From positions 744,001 to 808,000 of the forward strand of contig JBCBBH010000001.1 in assembly GCA_038531945.1 (NCBI GenBank): DNA of 64,000 bases. The letters run 5' to 3'. The translations under genes were made by a program, and so were the position numbers. Positions within the stretch are counted from its first letter, which is position 1, and the number at the start of each line of letters is the position of its first letter. Below are positions 25,423 to 34,248 of this stretch, in pieces. The notes under the pieces were generated by a model. It was given only the letters and a program-made list of their open reading frames with translations. It ran no database searches and was not told where the DNA came from. The stretch comes from CALBPI01 sp038531945 (GTDB lineage Bacteria; Pseudomonadota; Gammaproteobacteria; Steroidobacterales; Woeseiaceae).

Positions 25423-26433
25423 ATGCAAGACAGTTTCGCCGGGCGTGCGTACAAGCGCCTGCTCCCGATCGCGACCGCGCTAGCACTCGGCGTGGTCGTT
25501 CTTGGAGCTTGGGTTCGATTGACCGACGCCGGATTGGGTTGCCCGGATTGGCCCGGGTGTTACGGCACGCTGACAGTGCCAAATGATGCGGACGAGCTGG
25601 CGTATGCCAGCGAGGCGTATCCGGAGCGTCCCGTAGAAACGCAGAAAGCGTGGAACGAAATGATCCATCGCTACTTTGCCGGCACGCTCGGTTTGCTTGT
25701 GTTTGCGCTGGTCGTGCTGGCCTGGCGCGCGCGGCGGGATGACCCTGACCAGCCCGTGAAATTGCCGACCGCGTTGGGTGCGCTGATCGTGTTCCAGGCG
25801 CTGCTGGGCATGTGGACCGTGACGCTGTTGCTGAAGCCAGTCATCGTCATGCTGCACCTGCTGGGCGGGATGGCAACGTTGGGATTGCTCTTTTGGCTCA
25901 GTTTGCGGGCCTGGCGCCCCGGAACTCGAGACGCTGTTTCTATTGCGAGCCTGGCGCTGGTGGGCTTGTGCTTCGTCTACGCGCAGATTGCGCTCGGCGG
26001 TTGGACGAGCACCAATTATGCGGCACTTGCCTGCCCGGACTGGCCGACCTGTCAGGGTCAGTGGTGGCCCGAAACGAATTTCAAGGAAGGGTTCGTGTTG
26101 TGGCGTGGCACGGGCGTCGACTACGAGGGCGGCGTGCTGGACGGTGAGGCGCGAACGGCGATCCATCTGACGCACCGTATCGGCGCTATTGTCGTCACCG
26201 GCCTGCTTGCGCTGCTAATGTGGCGCGCGTTTCGCAGCGCGCGGGGCACGGTTCGGGCCGCTGCTGCCGCGGTGGCGGTCGCTTTAGTGCTGCAGATCAG
26301 CATCGGACTCGGCATAATCCAATTGTCGCTGCCGCTGTGGTTGGCGACGGCACACAACGGTGGCGGGGCGCTGCTGTTGCTGTCGCTGCTGTTTTTGAAC
26401 CACGAGACCCGTTATGTCCAAGGCCGAAGCTGA
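25423..26433 (+). CDS. ctaA: Heme A synthase (COX15/CtaA)
   Basis: About 336 residues from the ATG at 25423 (AGGGG six bases ahead; the longer frame to 25354 has no such site). Polytopic membrane protein with eight hydrophobic segments in two pseudo-symmetric halves. Marks are GAWVRLTDAGLGCPDWPGCYG in the first half, repeated as LGGWTSTNYAALACPDWPTC in the second, and heme-binding histidines in EMIHRYFAGTLG, MLHLLGG, HLTHRIGA and TAHNGGG. It oxidises the methyl group of heme O to the formyl group of heme A for aa3-type cytochrome oxidases. It overlaps ctaB by 20 bp. Confidence 0.95.
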   Translation: MQDSFAGRAYKRLLPIATALALGVVVLGAWVRLTDAGLGCPDWPGCYGTLTVPNDADELAYASEAYPERPVETQKAWNEMIHRYFAGTLGLLVFALVVLAWRARRDDPDQPVKLPTALGALIVFQALLGMWTVTLLLKPVIVMLHLLGGMATLGLLFWLSLRAWRPGTRDAVSIASLALVGLCFVYAQIALGGWTSTNYAALACPDWPTCQGQWWPETNFKEGFVLWRGTGVDYEGGVLDGEARTAIHLTHRIGAIVVTGLLALLMWRAFRSARGTVRAAAAAVAVALVLQISIGLGIIQLSLPLWLATAHNGGGALLLLSLLFLNHETRYVQGRS

Positions 26434-27310
26434 GGTCGCATCCCTACTGCGCGCGAGTTGGCGTGACTACTACGAGCTGACCAAGCCTCGTGTCGTCATG
26501 CTGATCGTGTTCACCGCGGTGGTGGGCATGCTGCTGGCGGTGCCGGGCGTACCGCCGCTCGATCTTGTGGTGTTCGGAACGTTGGGTATCGGACTCGCGT
26601 CGGCGTCGGCCGCGACGGTCAATCAGATCATCGACGCACGCGTCGACGCGCAGATGCGCCGCACTCAGAACCGGCCGCTGGTGCAAGGTCATTTGAATGA
26701 CCGTCAGGCGTTGACCTTCGCCGGTGCGCTGTGCGTTTCGGGGATCAGTCTTTTATGGCTGTTGGTCAATCCGCTAACCGCGGTACTGACGTTCTTGTCG
26801 TTGGTCGGCTATGCGGTTGTGTACACCGTCTACCTCAAACCGGCGACACCACAGAACATCGTGATCGGCGGCGCTGCCGGCGCTGCGCCACCGGTACTCG
26901 GGTGGGCGGCGATTACCGGCGAGGTGCACGCCTATTCGCTGCTCCTGTTCCTGATCATCTTCGTTTGGACGCCACCGCATTTCTGGGCGCTTGCGATTGC
27001 ACGACGGGACGAATACGCCAAAGTCGGTACGCCGATGTTGCCAGTGACGCACGGGGTGCGGTACACCAAACTGTCTGTGTTGCTGTATACGATTCTCCTG
27101 GTGATCGTGACGCTGCTGCCGTGGCTGTCCGGCATGAGTGGTCTGCTCTACCTTGCAGCGGCGATGTTCTTCGGTGGGGTTTTTCTTCGCCATGCGTTGT
27201 TGCTTCGGGCAAGCGATGGAGATGAATCCGCGATGCCGATGTTCGTCTACTCGATCAACTACCTTATGTACTTGTTCGCAGCGCTGTTACTCGATCACTA
27301 CCTGCTGTAG
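26414..27310 (+). CDS. ctaB: Protoheme IX farnesyltransferase (heme O synthase)
   Basis: 298 residues, UbiA-type prenyltransferase with about nine membrane segments. The Asp-rich motif NQIIDARVDAQMRRTQNRPL and the second loop IARRDEYAKVGTPMLPV match COX10/CtaB/CyoE. It adds the farnesyl chain to heme B to give heme O, which CtaA then converts to heme A. The start at 26414 lies inside the end of ctaA, so the two steps are made from one message. Usually found next to cytochrome c oxidase genes, which must be elsewhere in this genome. Confidence 0.95.
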   Translation: MSKAEAEVASLLRASWRDYYELTKPRVVMLIVFTAVVGMLLAVPGVPPLDLVVFGTLGIGLASASAATVNQIIDARVDAQMRRTQNRPLVQGHLNDRQALTFAGALCVSGISLLWLLVNPLTAVLTFLSLVGYAVVYTVYLKPATPQNIVIGGAAGAAPPVLGWAAITGEVHAYSLLLFLIIFVWTPPHFWALAIARRDEYAKVGTPMLPVTHGVRYTKLSVLLYTILLVIVTLLPWLSGMSGLLYLAAAMFFGGVFLRHALLLRASDGDESAMPMFVYSINYLMYLFAALLLDHYLL

Positions 27311-27312
27311 CG

Positions 27313-27648
27313 ATGTCGTACGCTCCGCCTGAGTCCGAAGTCGAGACCGGCAATGCGAAGAGAGGCTTCGGTGTCCTGCGTTCGATACTGTTGGTTCTCG
27401 CCGGGCTTATGACGCTTGGTAGCATCTCCGGTTATTACCTGCCTGCATCGCATGGGCTCGACCCGATGGGTCATCTGCCTCGAGACCCTGCGTTCCGATT
27501 CGGCCACATCTTTGGCACGATGCTATTTCCCTGCTTGTTTTTTGGTTTGTTGTTTTCGCTGTTCCGATGGCGAGTGTGGCTGGGTGTGCTGACCGGAGTC
27601 GCGACGATACTGCTCGTACACTATTCGACTCAGGCGATGGTGAGCTGA
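27313..27648 (+). CDS. Small membrane protein of the heme A operon
   Basis: 111 residues beginning two bases after the ctaB stop. Three hydrophobic segments (ILLVLAGLMTLGSISGYYL, IFGTMLFPCLFFGLLFSLF, VWLGVLTGVATILLV) with a conserved-looking SHGLDPMGHLPRDPAFRFGHIF loop between the first two. Not a known oxidase subunit that I recognise. Position suggests a role in oxidase or heme A biogenesis; that is inference. Confidence 0.6.
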   Translation: MSYAPPESEVETGNAKRGFGVLRSILLVLAGLMTLGSISGYYLPASHGLDPMGHLPRDPAFRFGHIFGTMLFPCLFFGLLFSLFRWRVWLGVLTGVATILLVHYSTQAMVS

Positions 27649-27671
27649 GTCCAACGAGTTAACCGGGGCAG

Positions 27672-28922
27672 TCAATCCGCTTGCAGTGCCAGCACTGGAT
27701 CGAGCCGCGCTGCGGACAACGCGGGGTAGACACCAAATCCAACCGCGATACCAATACAAACAACCACGGCGGCGGCGATCACGAGCAGTGACCAGGCGAC
27801 CGCCCAACCGGCGAATGCTGCGATCGTGTAGGCAAGCAGAACACCAACCAGAACACCCAGCCCCGCGCCGATCGTGGCGATGACCGAAGTTTCGACGAGG
27901 AATTGCCGAACAACGTCGGATTCCTGGGCACCGAGGGCACGGAGCAGACCGATTTCGGATTTTCGTTCCAGCACGCTGGCCAGCATGATGTTCATGATGC
28001 CGATGCCTCCGACCAGCAACGAGATTCCTGCGACGGCGGACATGACGATGGTGAAAATTTGCTGTGTTCTTTGGTGCTGCGCGAGCAACCGAGCAGGCAC
28101 CACAATGTCGTAGTCACTCTGGTCGCTGTGGCGGCGCGACAATAGATGTGCAATCGCACCGGCCGCGACGCTCGGGTCGAGAGTTCCGTCAAGTCGCGCT
28201 TTAACCTCGTCGAGTTCTGCACTAAGTGTTTCGCGCTTAAGTCGGGCGAGTCCGGTGCGCAGCGGGAGATAGATCTGATCCGCTTCGCCGCCGACGTCCC
28301 GCCCCTGGAACTCGCTCGAGTCGAGGTTGCGATCGGCCAGAACGCCGATGACCTCGAGCCAAAGATGGTTCACTTTGATGCGTCCACCGATCGCACCGCC
28401 GTTCGGAAACAGTTTTCGCGCCGCTTCGCTGCCCAACACCGCGACCTGGGCAAAAACACGATCGTCCTGATCATCGAATAGAGCGCCGCGCGCTGCGCGC
28501 AGACTCGAGAGCTCAAAGTACGACGGACTGACGGCAACGACCTTGGAGTCACTGTCGCCTTCTCGCGAGTAGACGCTCCACACGCGAAACTCGCGACTGC
28601 CGGCCCATGCATTGACGAACGGCAGTGTCGATGCCATCGCTGAAGCATCCCGGATCGAGAGACCGGTGGAGAACTTTCGCATTTCCTTCAATGTCTCTTC
28701 GTCGAAGTCTTTACCCTCGACGATCAGGTTGTTCAGTCCCATGCCCTCGATCAGTTGCAGCGCTTCGCGCTTGCCACCCTCGGAGACCGCAAGCATCGCG
28801 ATCACCGCACCGACGCCGAACACCATGCCGAGCAACGTGAGGGCCGTGCGCAGTCGGTGATGCGAAAGTTGTCCGAGTGCCTGACGGACATCGAGCAACA
28901 CGTTGTTCCAGCGCGTATTCAT
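27672..28922 (-). CDS. MacB-type ABC exporter permease (FtsX superfamily)
   Basis: 416 residues: N-terminal membrane helix (LGMVFGVGAVIAMLAVSEG), a large periplasmic MacB_PCD domain (about 45-270), then three C-terminal helices of the FtsX type, with GIGIMNIMLASVLERKSEIGLLRALGA as the conserved linker. It should pair with the separate ATPase at 32206-32889 and work by the mechanotransmission scheme known for MacB, pushing periplasmic substrates outward. It ends a five-gene series with an ATGA overlap to the adaptor before it. Substrate unknown (peptides, lipids or antibiotics are all possible). Confidence 0.9.
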   Translation of the reverse strand: MNTRWNNVLLDVRQALGQLSHHRLRTALTLLGMVFGVGAVIAMLAVSEGGKREALQLIEGMGLNNLIVEGKDFDEETLKEMRKFSTGLSIRDASAMASTLPFVNAWAGSREFRVWSVYSREGDSDSKVVAVSPSYFELSSLRAARGALFDDQDDRVFAQVAVLGSEAARKLFPNGGAIGGRIKVNHLWLEVIGVLADRNLDSSEFQGRDVGGEADQIYLPLRTGLARLKRETLSAELDEVKARLDGTLDPSVAAGAIAHLLSRRHSDQSDYDIVVPARLLAQHQRTQQIFTIVMSAVAGISLLVGGIGIMNIMLASVLERKSEIGLLRALGAQESDVVRQFLVETSVIATIGAGLGVLVGVLLAYTIAAFAGWAVAWSLLVIAAAVVVCIGIAVGFGVYPALSAARLDPVLALQAD

Positions 28923-30112
28923 CCGCCGTTCGACGGTGCAACCAGAAGCACACGTTCACCGGGGTTCAGACCCGATTCAACTTCAAGTACGTCTGGCCCC
29001 CGAGCGCCAATTTCGATGATCCTGCGCTGTGGTCCACCGTTTCCGTCAACGTAGACAAACGTGGCGTCGGCCTCGGCGAACACGGCTTGTGTCGGGACGA
29101 CGATTGCATCCCGCAGCGCTCCGGTTACGATCTCGCCGCGCAGCTTACTGCCAACACGCATAAGGTCGGCATCGATGGACGCGATTTCTGCTTCGACGGT
29201 AAAAAACTTCTGCGGTTCGCCTCGCTTGCGTGGCGTTGCGACTGCCGACACGGAAGTCACGGTGGCGGCGAACTGTTGTTCCGGCACCGCATCCAGACGA
29301 AATCGTACTGGCTGGTCGACACCGAGACCGACCGCATCGGCTTCAGCCACAAACAACTTGACGCGGACCTTGCCGCGTACCGGCAATAAACCGACGGGCA
29401 TGCCCGGGAACACGCGCTTGCCCTTGCCGAGCTTCGCGCCCCACGGGGTACTGGCATACACGAACGTGCCGTCTGCCGGACTTCGTAACTCCATCATGGA
29501 CAGCGCCTGATCTTGTTTGGCAAGTTTCTCGCGCTCGCCCTCTTGTTCCGACTGAATCGCGGCGCGCTCTGCCTGAGTGCGTTGGTCGAAGGTCTCCCAT
29601 TGCCATTCGAGGAACGCGGCTTCGACGTTCAGGTAATCAACATCTGACAGTGCGTCGATGACTTCGTTGCGACTCAGCAGTCTCTGATCGACGTTCGCAA
29701 ACGTCTCGGTAATGTCGCGTTCTCCGTCGACGCGCTCGCTCTCGTGATCGATACGCACTTGCTCCAGTGCACCGACGCGGGAAATGTCAGCCAGTTTGAA
29801 GTCGGACTTTGCGACCGCGGTCGCCGTTGACCGGCGTGTCTGCGCAATCTGCGTCTCATCAAATCGGGCCACAACGTCGCCGCGTTTGACCTCCGAGAAC
29901 TCCGGCGCCATCCAGGCAATGTTGAATCCCATGCGAATGCCAGGCGGCAAAGCCACCGGCAACGACTCTGAGGCAATCAGTTCGCCGGTCGCCGCTACGG
30001 TCAGTTCGGTTGCCACGGGTTGGACAACGACGGCAGGTTGGCTGGTGGTTTCGCCGCCGCATGCTCCGAGTGTCACCAGCACACTGAGTAGTAGGTATTT
30101 TTTTGCGTCCAT
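28919..30112 (-). CDS. Membrane-fusion (HlyD/MacA-like) adaptor 3, lipoprotein
   Basis: About 397 residues from the ATG at 30112, giving a lipoprotein signal with lipobox LGAC. Lipoyl half-motif EVKRGDVVARFDET, a long coiled coil to about residue 210 (FDQRTQAERAAIQSEQEGER), second half SPADGTFVYAST...GKGKRVFPG, then beta-barrel and membrane-proximal domains with VVPTQAVFAEADATFVYVD. Its start overlaps the adaptor 2 stop (TAATG). One of three different adaptors in the operon, and the only one with an obvious lipobox. Confidence 0.85.
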   Translation of the reverse strand: MDAKKYLLLSVLVTLGACGGETTSQPAVVVQPVATELTVAATGELIASESLPVALPPGIRMGFNIAWMAPEFSEVKRGDVVARFDETQIAQTRRSTATAVAKSDFKLADISRVGALEQVRIDHESERVDGERDITETFANVDQRLLSRNEVIDALSDVDYLNVEAAFLEWQWETFDQRTQAERAAIQSEQEGEREKLAKQDQALSMMELRSPADGTFVYASTPWGAKLGKGKRVFPGMPVGLLPVRGKVRVKLFVAEADAVGLGVDQPVRFRLDAVPEQQFAATVTSVSAVATPRKRGEPQKFFTVEAEIASIDADLMRVGSKLRGEIVTGALRDAIVVPTQAVFAEADATFVYVDGNGGPQRRIIEIGARGPDVLEVESGLNPGERVLLVAPSNGG

Positions 30113-31263
30113 TAAATCGCGATCTCCATGCCGCTTTTCAACCCGTCGGTGACAATCCTGAGCCCGGCGCTTCGACCGCCGAGTGTCACCGGCTGCCAAC
30201 CCTTGCGCGTGCGCACGCCGGGTTTACCGGCACGATAGAGCACCGCGTCCTCTGGAATCGCGATCGCGTTGGAGACCGTGTCGACAACGACACTGACTTT
30301 TGCTGATTGACCGGGTCGCAACGCATCGGACGCGTCGTCGTCTTCCAGCGCGATAGAGATGCCTCTGACCATAGCTTGTGAAAAGCGCGACTGGCGCCGA
30401 ACGATACTGCTGATCTCAACGATTCTACCGATCTGTTCCGTTCCGCCTGCTGACTCGATCGTGACCGTGACGTTCTGACCAAGGGCCAGCCGCGCCGCCG
30501 CAAATTCGGGAATGTCAGCTTCGATCACAAGCTGACTATCGTCGACCAGTTCGATCACAGTCATGCCAGGATTCACACTATCGTTGACATCCAGTTTTTG
30601 ACCTTCGTTGTCTGAGCCAACGACGACCAGTCCGCTGGTGGGAGCCACGATCGTGAATGATCGCAGCTCAGCCTCTGCGGCGCGAAGCTCGCTTTCCAGG
30701 CGTCGCACATCCGCTTCCAATTCCGCCAGTCGGGATTCGCGCACACGAGCCACAAGTGCTGCACGCTGCTGCTCGCGTTGGTACGTGTCCTCTGTGTAGG
30801 CACGTTCTTCGACCAACTTGCGATACTCCAGGCCCGCATACACGCTTGGGTCGACCGCGGCTTTGCGCGCCGCTTTGTCGGCGTTGCTTTCAGCGGCGGC
30901 GAGTCGCACCTTATCTTCCTCAACCTCACGTGCCATAGACTCCAGCAGCGATGCTAGTTCGCTGCGTCGCGTGTTCAGTTCGGCGCTCTTCGCCTTCACA
31001 CGATCGTCCGACGCGCTGCCATCAAACTCGACCAGAACATCACCCGCCGCGACGCGGGTCCCTTCACGCGCAATTTTGGTAATGGCGATGCGCCAGTTCT
31101 GTGAAGGCGGCGGCCCGAACAAAATCCCCTCGCTCGGTGCAACGACACCGCTCGCCGAGATTGTGATGGGTCGATCGCTCGCCTCGACGCTGATCCAGTC
31201 TTCGGCGTTTGCGCTGGCGCAAAGTGACACGAAAACCAGCGTGAGGAATGTGATGGTCTTCAT
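30112..31263 (-). CDS. Membrane-fusion (HlyD/MacA-like) adaptor 2, exported
   Basis: 383 residues with a cleavable signal peptide (FLTLVFVSLCASANAED). Lipoyl halves around AREGTRVAAGDVLVEFDGS and PTSGLVVVGSDNEGQK, separated by an alpha-helical hairpin of about 130 residues rich in Ala/Glu/Arg; then barrel and membrane-proximal domains with IAIPEDAVLYRAG. Adaptor proteins bridge an inner-membrane transporter and an outer-membrane channel. Coupled by a 4-bp overlap to adaptor 1 and by TAATG to adaptor 3. Confidence 0.85.
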   Translation of the reverse strand: MKTITFLTLVFVSLCASANAEDWISVEASDRPITISASGVVAPSEGILFGPPPSQNWRIAITKIAREGTRVAAGDVLVEFDGSASDDRVKAKSAELNTRRSELASLLESMAREVEEDKVRLAAAESNADKAARKAAVDPSVYAGLEYRKLVEERAYTEDTYQREQQRAALVARVRESRLAELEADVRRLESELRAAEAELRSFTIVAPTSGLVVVGSDNEGQKLDVNDSVNPGMTVIELVDDSQLVIEADIPEFAAARLALGQNVTVTIESAGGTEQIGRIVEISSIVRRQSRFSQAMVRGISIALEDDDASDALRPGQSAKVSVVVDTVSNAIAIPEDAVLYRAGKPGVRTRKGWQPVTLGGRSAGLRIVTDGLKSGMEIAI

Positions 31264-32228
31264 TGTTCAGTCTCCGTATCCGGAACACCGAGTACGCTCA
31301 TCCCCGGCATGATCTGGACAGGAAGCGGTGTCAGTGGTCGGGCATACGCTTCAAAGTAACCGCCATCACTCCAGTCCTGCTTCTCAAGAGCCTGACTGGA
31401 ACGCCACTCAATCTCGGCCGCGAATGCATCGATGCCCTGCGCATCGGTTGCGACAGTCAGGCGACGGCCTTGATCAAACTCGAGGTAGTCGGCTTCATGA
31501 ATCCAGAATCGAACGCGAAGGTCCTGGCGATTCGCAACGGACGCAATCTGTAGTCCGCCGTACAACGTATCGCCAGGATAGATCTTACGACCCGTAAACG
31601 GGTTCTCCGCATAAATGACATAGCCACCTCGTTCGGCGCGGATTTCAGTTGCGGCCAGCGCGTCGCGGATGCGTTGGTATTCAATCTCTGCCTGTTCGAT
31701 ATCGAGTGCCGCTTCACGTTCCGCATCTGCAAGTTTCGCGCGCAGGTTCGTCAGTGCTTGTTCGGCACGGCGCTCGGTCTGCTGCGCGGTTTCGAAGGTG
31801 AGTTGGTATCTCTCAAAATCCAGACGTGGAATTGTCTGTTCCGGGATTACCGCATCGAGCTTAGCGATACGCGTCTCAGCGCTGGCGAGCGAGAGTGCTT
31901 GTTCGGCATCGAGGACCGCCAATTGCGCTTCGTCCACTCGTCGAGTAGCGGTGAATCGAATCTTCTCGAGATCTGCGCGTGTTTTTTCTTCTTCGCCGAT
32001 CAGCGTGCCCGGATCAAGTCGGACAACCAGCTCGCCAGCCGACACCTCAGCACCCTCGGGTGCCATCCACTCGATGCGCCGCTGCCAGCCACCGGGCAAC
32101 GACGGCATCTCTATCGTCTGCGCTGCGACATCCTCGATCACTCCAGTAAGCAGCGGTGTCGCCTCGACACTACAGCTCAAAAAAAAGATCCCGATAAGTG
32201 CAGCTTTAGTGCGGCGAATTTTGAACAT
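31260..32228 (-). CDS. Membrane-fusion (HlyD-like) adaptor 1, exported
   Basis: 322 residues, N-terminal signal (AALIGIFFLSCSVEA, possibly a lipoprotein site at SC). Lipoyl half MAPEGAEVSAGELVVRLDP, coiled coil about 80-185, second half ERGGYVIYAENPFTGRKIYPGD, and a barrel. It is shorter than the other two and lacks most of the C-terminal membrane-proximal domain. The ATPase stop lies 23 bp inside this gene. Adaptors 1 and 3 look most alike around the second lipoyl half. Confidence 0.82.
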   Translation of the reverse strand: MFKIRRTKAALIGIFFLSCSVEATPLLTGVIEDVAAQTIEMPSLPGGWQRRIEWMAPEGAEVSAGELVVRLDPGTLIGEEEKTRADLEKIRFTATRRVDEAQLAVLDAEQALSLASAETRIAKLDAVIPEQTIPRLDFERYQLTFETAQQTERRAEQALTNLRAKLADAEREAALDIEQAEIEYQRIRDALAATEIRAERGGYVIYAENPFTGRKIYPGDTLYGGLQIASVANRQDLRVRFWIHEADYLEFDQGRRLTVATDAQGIDAFAAEIEWRSSQALEKQDWSDGGYFEAYARPLTPLPVQIMPGMSVLGVPDTETEQ

Positions 32229-32889
32229 CGCGTTCTACCTTCCCGTCGCGCATGTGAATCACTCGACCCGCGTAGGCGGCGATTTCATCTTCGTGTGTCA
32301 CCATGACAATCGTCTGCCCGTCACGGTGGAGCTTGGTAAACAGCTCCATGATCTCTACTGAGGTTTTGCTGTCGAGATTGCCGGTGGGCTCGTCCGCCAG
32401 TAACAGCGGAGGTTCGCTGACGAGTGCGCGTGCAATCGCGACTCGCTGTCGCTGACCGCCGGACAACTGGTTGGGTCGGTGGTCCATCCGGTCTTGTAAA
32501 CCCAGCTGTGTGAGCATCTGAACGGCACGATCGCGTGCGTCGCCGACATCGTCATCTCGGTATCGATAGGGCAACAGCGTGTTTTCCAGCGCCGTCATGC
32601 GTGGCAGCAGATGAAAACTCTGGAATACAAAACCAATTTGTCGATTCCGGATCTTTGAGAGTTCCTGGTCGTCGCGCTCGCTGATTGACTCACCGAGCAG
32701 GCGATAGTCACCGTCGTCGGGGGTGTCGAGGCAGCCAAGGATGTTCATCAGCGTGGATTTGCCAGAGCCTGAAGGTCCCATGATGGCAACGAACTCACCT
32801 TCGCCAACGGTAAGGTCAACGTGATCCAGCGCATGCACTATCGAATCGCCGACCGCGAAGCGTCTGACTAGTGCGTCGGTTTGGATCAT
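32206..32889 (-). CDS. ABC exporter ATPase (MacB/LolD-type)
   Basis: 227 residues from the ATG at 32889, where the ABC fold begins; the longer frame to 33309 is antisense to the RND adaptor and rejected. Walker A GPSGSGKST, Q-loop FVFQSFHLLPRMTA, signature LSGGQRQR, Walker B LLLADEPTGNLDS, H-loop VTHED. All the key residues of an active ATPase are present. First gene of the five-gene exporter operon; it pairs with the permease at 27672-28922. It is separated by only 178 bp from the divergent RND pump operon, so the two may be regulated together. Confidence 0.95.
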   Translation of the reverse strand: MIQTDALVRRFAVGDSIVHALDHVDLTVGEGEFVAIMGPSGSGKSTLMNILGCLDTPDDGDYRLLGESISERDDQELSKIRNRQIGFVFQSFHLLPRMTALENTLLPYRYRDDDVGDARDRAVQMLTQLGLQDRMDHRPNQLSGGQRQRVAIARALVSEPPLLLADEPTGNLDSKTSVEIMELFTKLHRDGQTIVMVTHEDEIAAYAGRVIHMRDGKVERDVQNSPH

Positions 32890-33066
32890 CTGGTGGACCG
32901 TTAGACTGGTGAGGCGACAACCTATGAGTGTAATCTGTTCGCGCGGCAGTGTGCGGCAGATGCAATTGTCCTCGGCCTTCGCACCCACCCATAAATTTTG
33001 ATATCGACTTCGTTGTTGCACGCAACGATGTGGCCGGATGGTCGGCCGAAATTTGGAGAAACATTC

Positions 33067-34248
33067 GTGTTTATTCGCAGGGACGCCAAAGACGCCTCCA
33101 TCAAGCTGTTGATTGCGCTTGTGGTTTCGCTGATCGCTGCATGCGGTGGCGGCGAGCCAGGTGACATGCAAATGCCGCCGGCTGCGGTTGCGGTAGCCGA
33201 GGTTGTTGCGCAAGAGGTCACCGATTGGGATGAATTTAGTGGCCGCATTCAGGCGGTAGATACGATTGAAGTTCGCCCTCGCGTCGCTGGCTATCTGCGC
33301 GAAGTCCACTTTACTGAGGGCGCGCGGGTCGAAGCAGGTGACTTGTTATTTACGATTGATGATCGAGAGTACCGTGCGCAAGTCGCATTAGCGCAAGCAG
33401 ATGTGGTTCGAGCGCAAACGCGACTCGAGCTGGCTGAACAGGAAGTGACTCGCGGCGAAAAGCTCGTCGTGGCACGCGCATTGTCGGCGGAGGAACAAGA
33501 TCGGCGTACCGGTGAGTTACGCCAGGCCAAGGCGGATCTCGCCAGTGCCGAGGCCCAGCTCCGCCGCGTCCAACTCGACGTCGAGTTTACCCGACTTAAG
33601 GCGCCGATCGCCGGCCGCGTCGGTGAAGCATTGGTGCGACCTGGCAATCTCGTCACGCCCAGCGAGACGCTTCTGACGACGCTTGTTTCGGTCGATCCAG
33701 TGCATGTCGTGTTCGAAGGTGATGAACGGATTTATTTGAAGTATCAGGCGCAGGCAAGATCCGGGGAGCGGCCGAGTTCGCGCGATAGTCGGAACCCGGT
33801 TCAGGTCGGCCTCGCCTCTGACGAGGACTATCCGTACCACGGCGAAATGAATTTCGTCGACAATCGCGTCGATCCGGCGACCGGCACCATTCAGGGTCGG
33901 GCCGAATTGCCGAACCCAGACGGGTATCTGATACCCGGATTGTTCGCACGGGTTCGTTTGCTGGGCAGTGGCACCTATGAGGCTTTGCTCGTGCACAAGG
34001 CAGCCATTCTGACGGATCAGGACCGGAAATACGTTTACGTCGTGACCGATGATGATCAGGCAGTGCGCAGAGATGTTGTGCCGGCGCGGGAAATCGATGA
34101 TCTGGTGGTGATCGAGTCCGGTCTTGAGGCGGGTGATCGTGTCGTGGTCAACGGCGTTGCGAAAATTTTCTTCTCCGGTGCGCCGGTGATCACGCGAGAA
34201 GTGCCGATGGATGATCCGTTCGCCGAGAGTGAGGGCGCGACGCCGTGA
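33067..34248 (+). CDS. RND efflux adaptor (AcrA/MexE-type), lipoprotein
   Basis: About 393 residues from the GTG at 33067 (GGAG upstream), giving a lipoprotein signal with lipobox IAAC. Adaptor domains in order: VRPRVAGYLREVHFTEGARVEAGDLLF (first part of the lipoyl domain), helical hairpin with LAEQEVTRGEKLV, then LKAPIAGRVGEALVRPG, beta-barrel VHVVFEGDERIYLKY, and membrane-proximal domain with VHKAAILTDQDRKYVYVV. It links the RND pump to its outer-membrane factor. Its stop overlaps the next start as GTGA. The sequence is most like MexE/BpeE-type adaptors. Confidence 0.92.
   Translation: MFIRRDAKDASIKLLIALVVSLIAACGGGEPGDMQMPPAAVAVAEVVAQEVTDWDEFSGRIQAVDTIEVRPRVAGYLREVHFTEGARVEAGDLLFTIDDREYRAQVALAQADVVRAQTRLELAEQEVTRGEKLVVARALSAEEQDRRTGELRQAKADLASAEAQLRRVQLDVEFTRLKAPIAGRVGEALVRPGNLVTPSETLLTTLVSVDPVHVVFEGDERIYLKYQAQARSGERPSSRDSRNPVQVGLASDEDYPYHGEMNFVDNRVDPATGTIQGRAELPNPDGYLIPGLFARVRLLGSGTYEALLVHKAAILTDQDRKYVYVVTDDDQAVRRDVVPAREIDDLVVIESGLEAGDRVVVNGVAKIFFSGAPVITREVPMDDPFAESEGATP

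Noticed and set aside
25480..26175. 231-residue minus-strand open frame within ctaA
   Set aside because: Antisense to a conserved membrane protein; rich in Gln/Arg/His as expected from antisense of hydrophobic codons.
32890..33309. 140-residue N-terminal extension of the ABC ATPase
   Set aside because: It runs antisense through the RND adaptor gene; the ABC fold begins at 32889.
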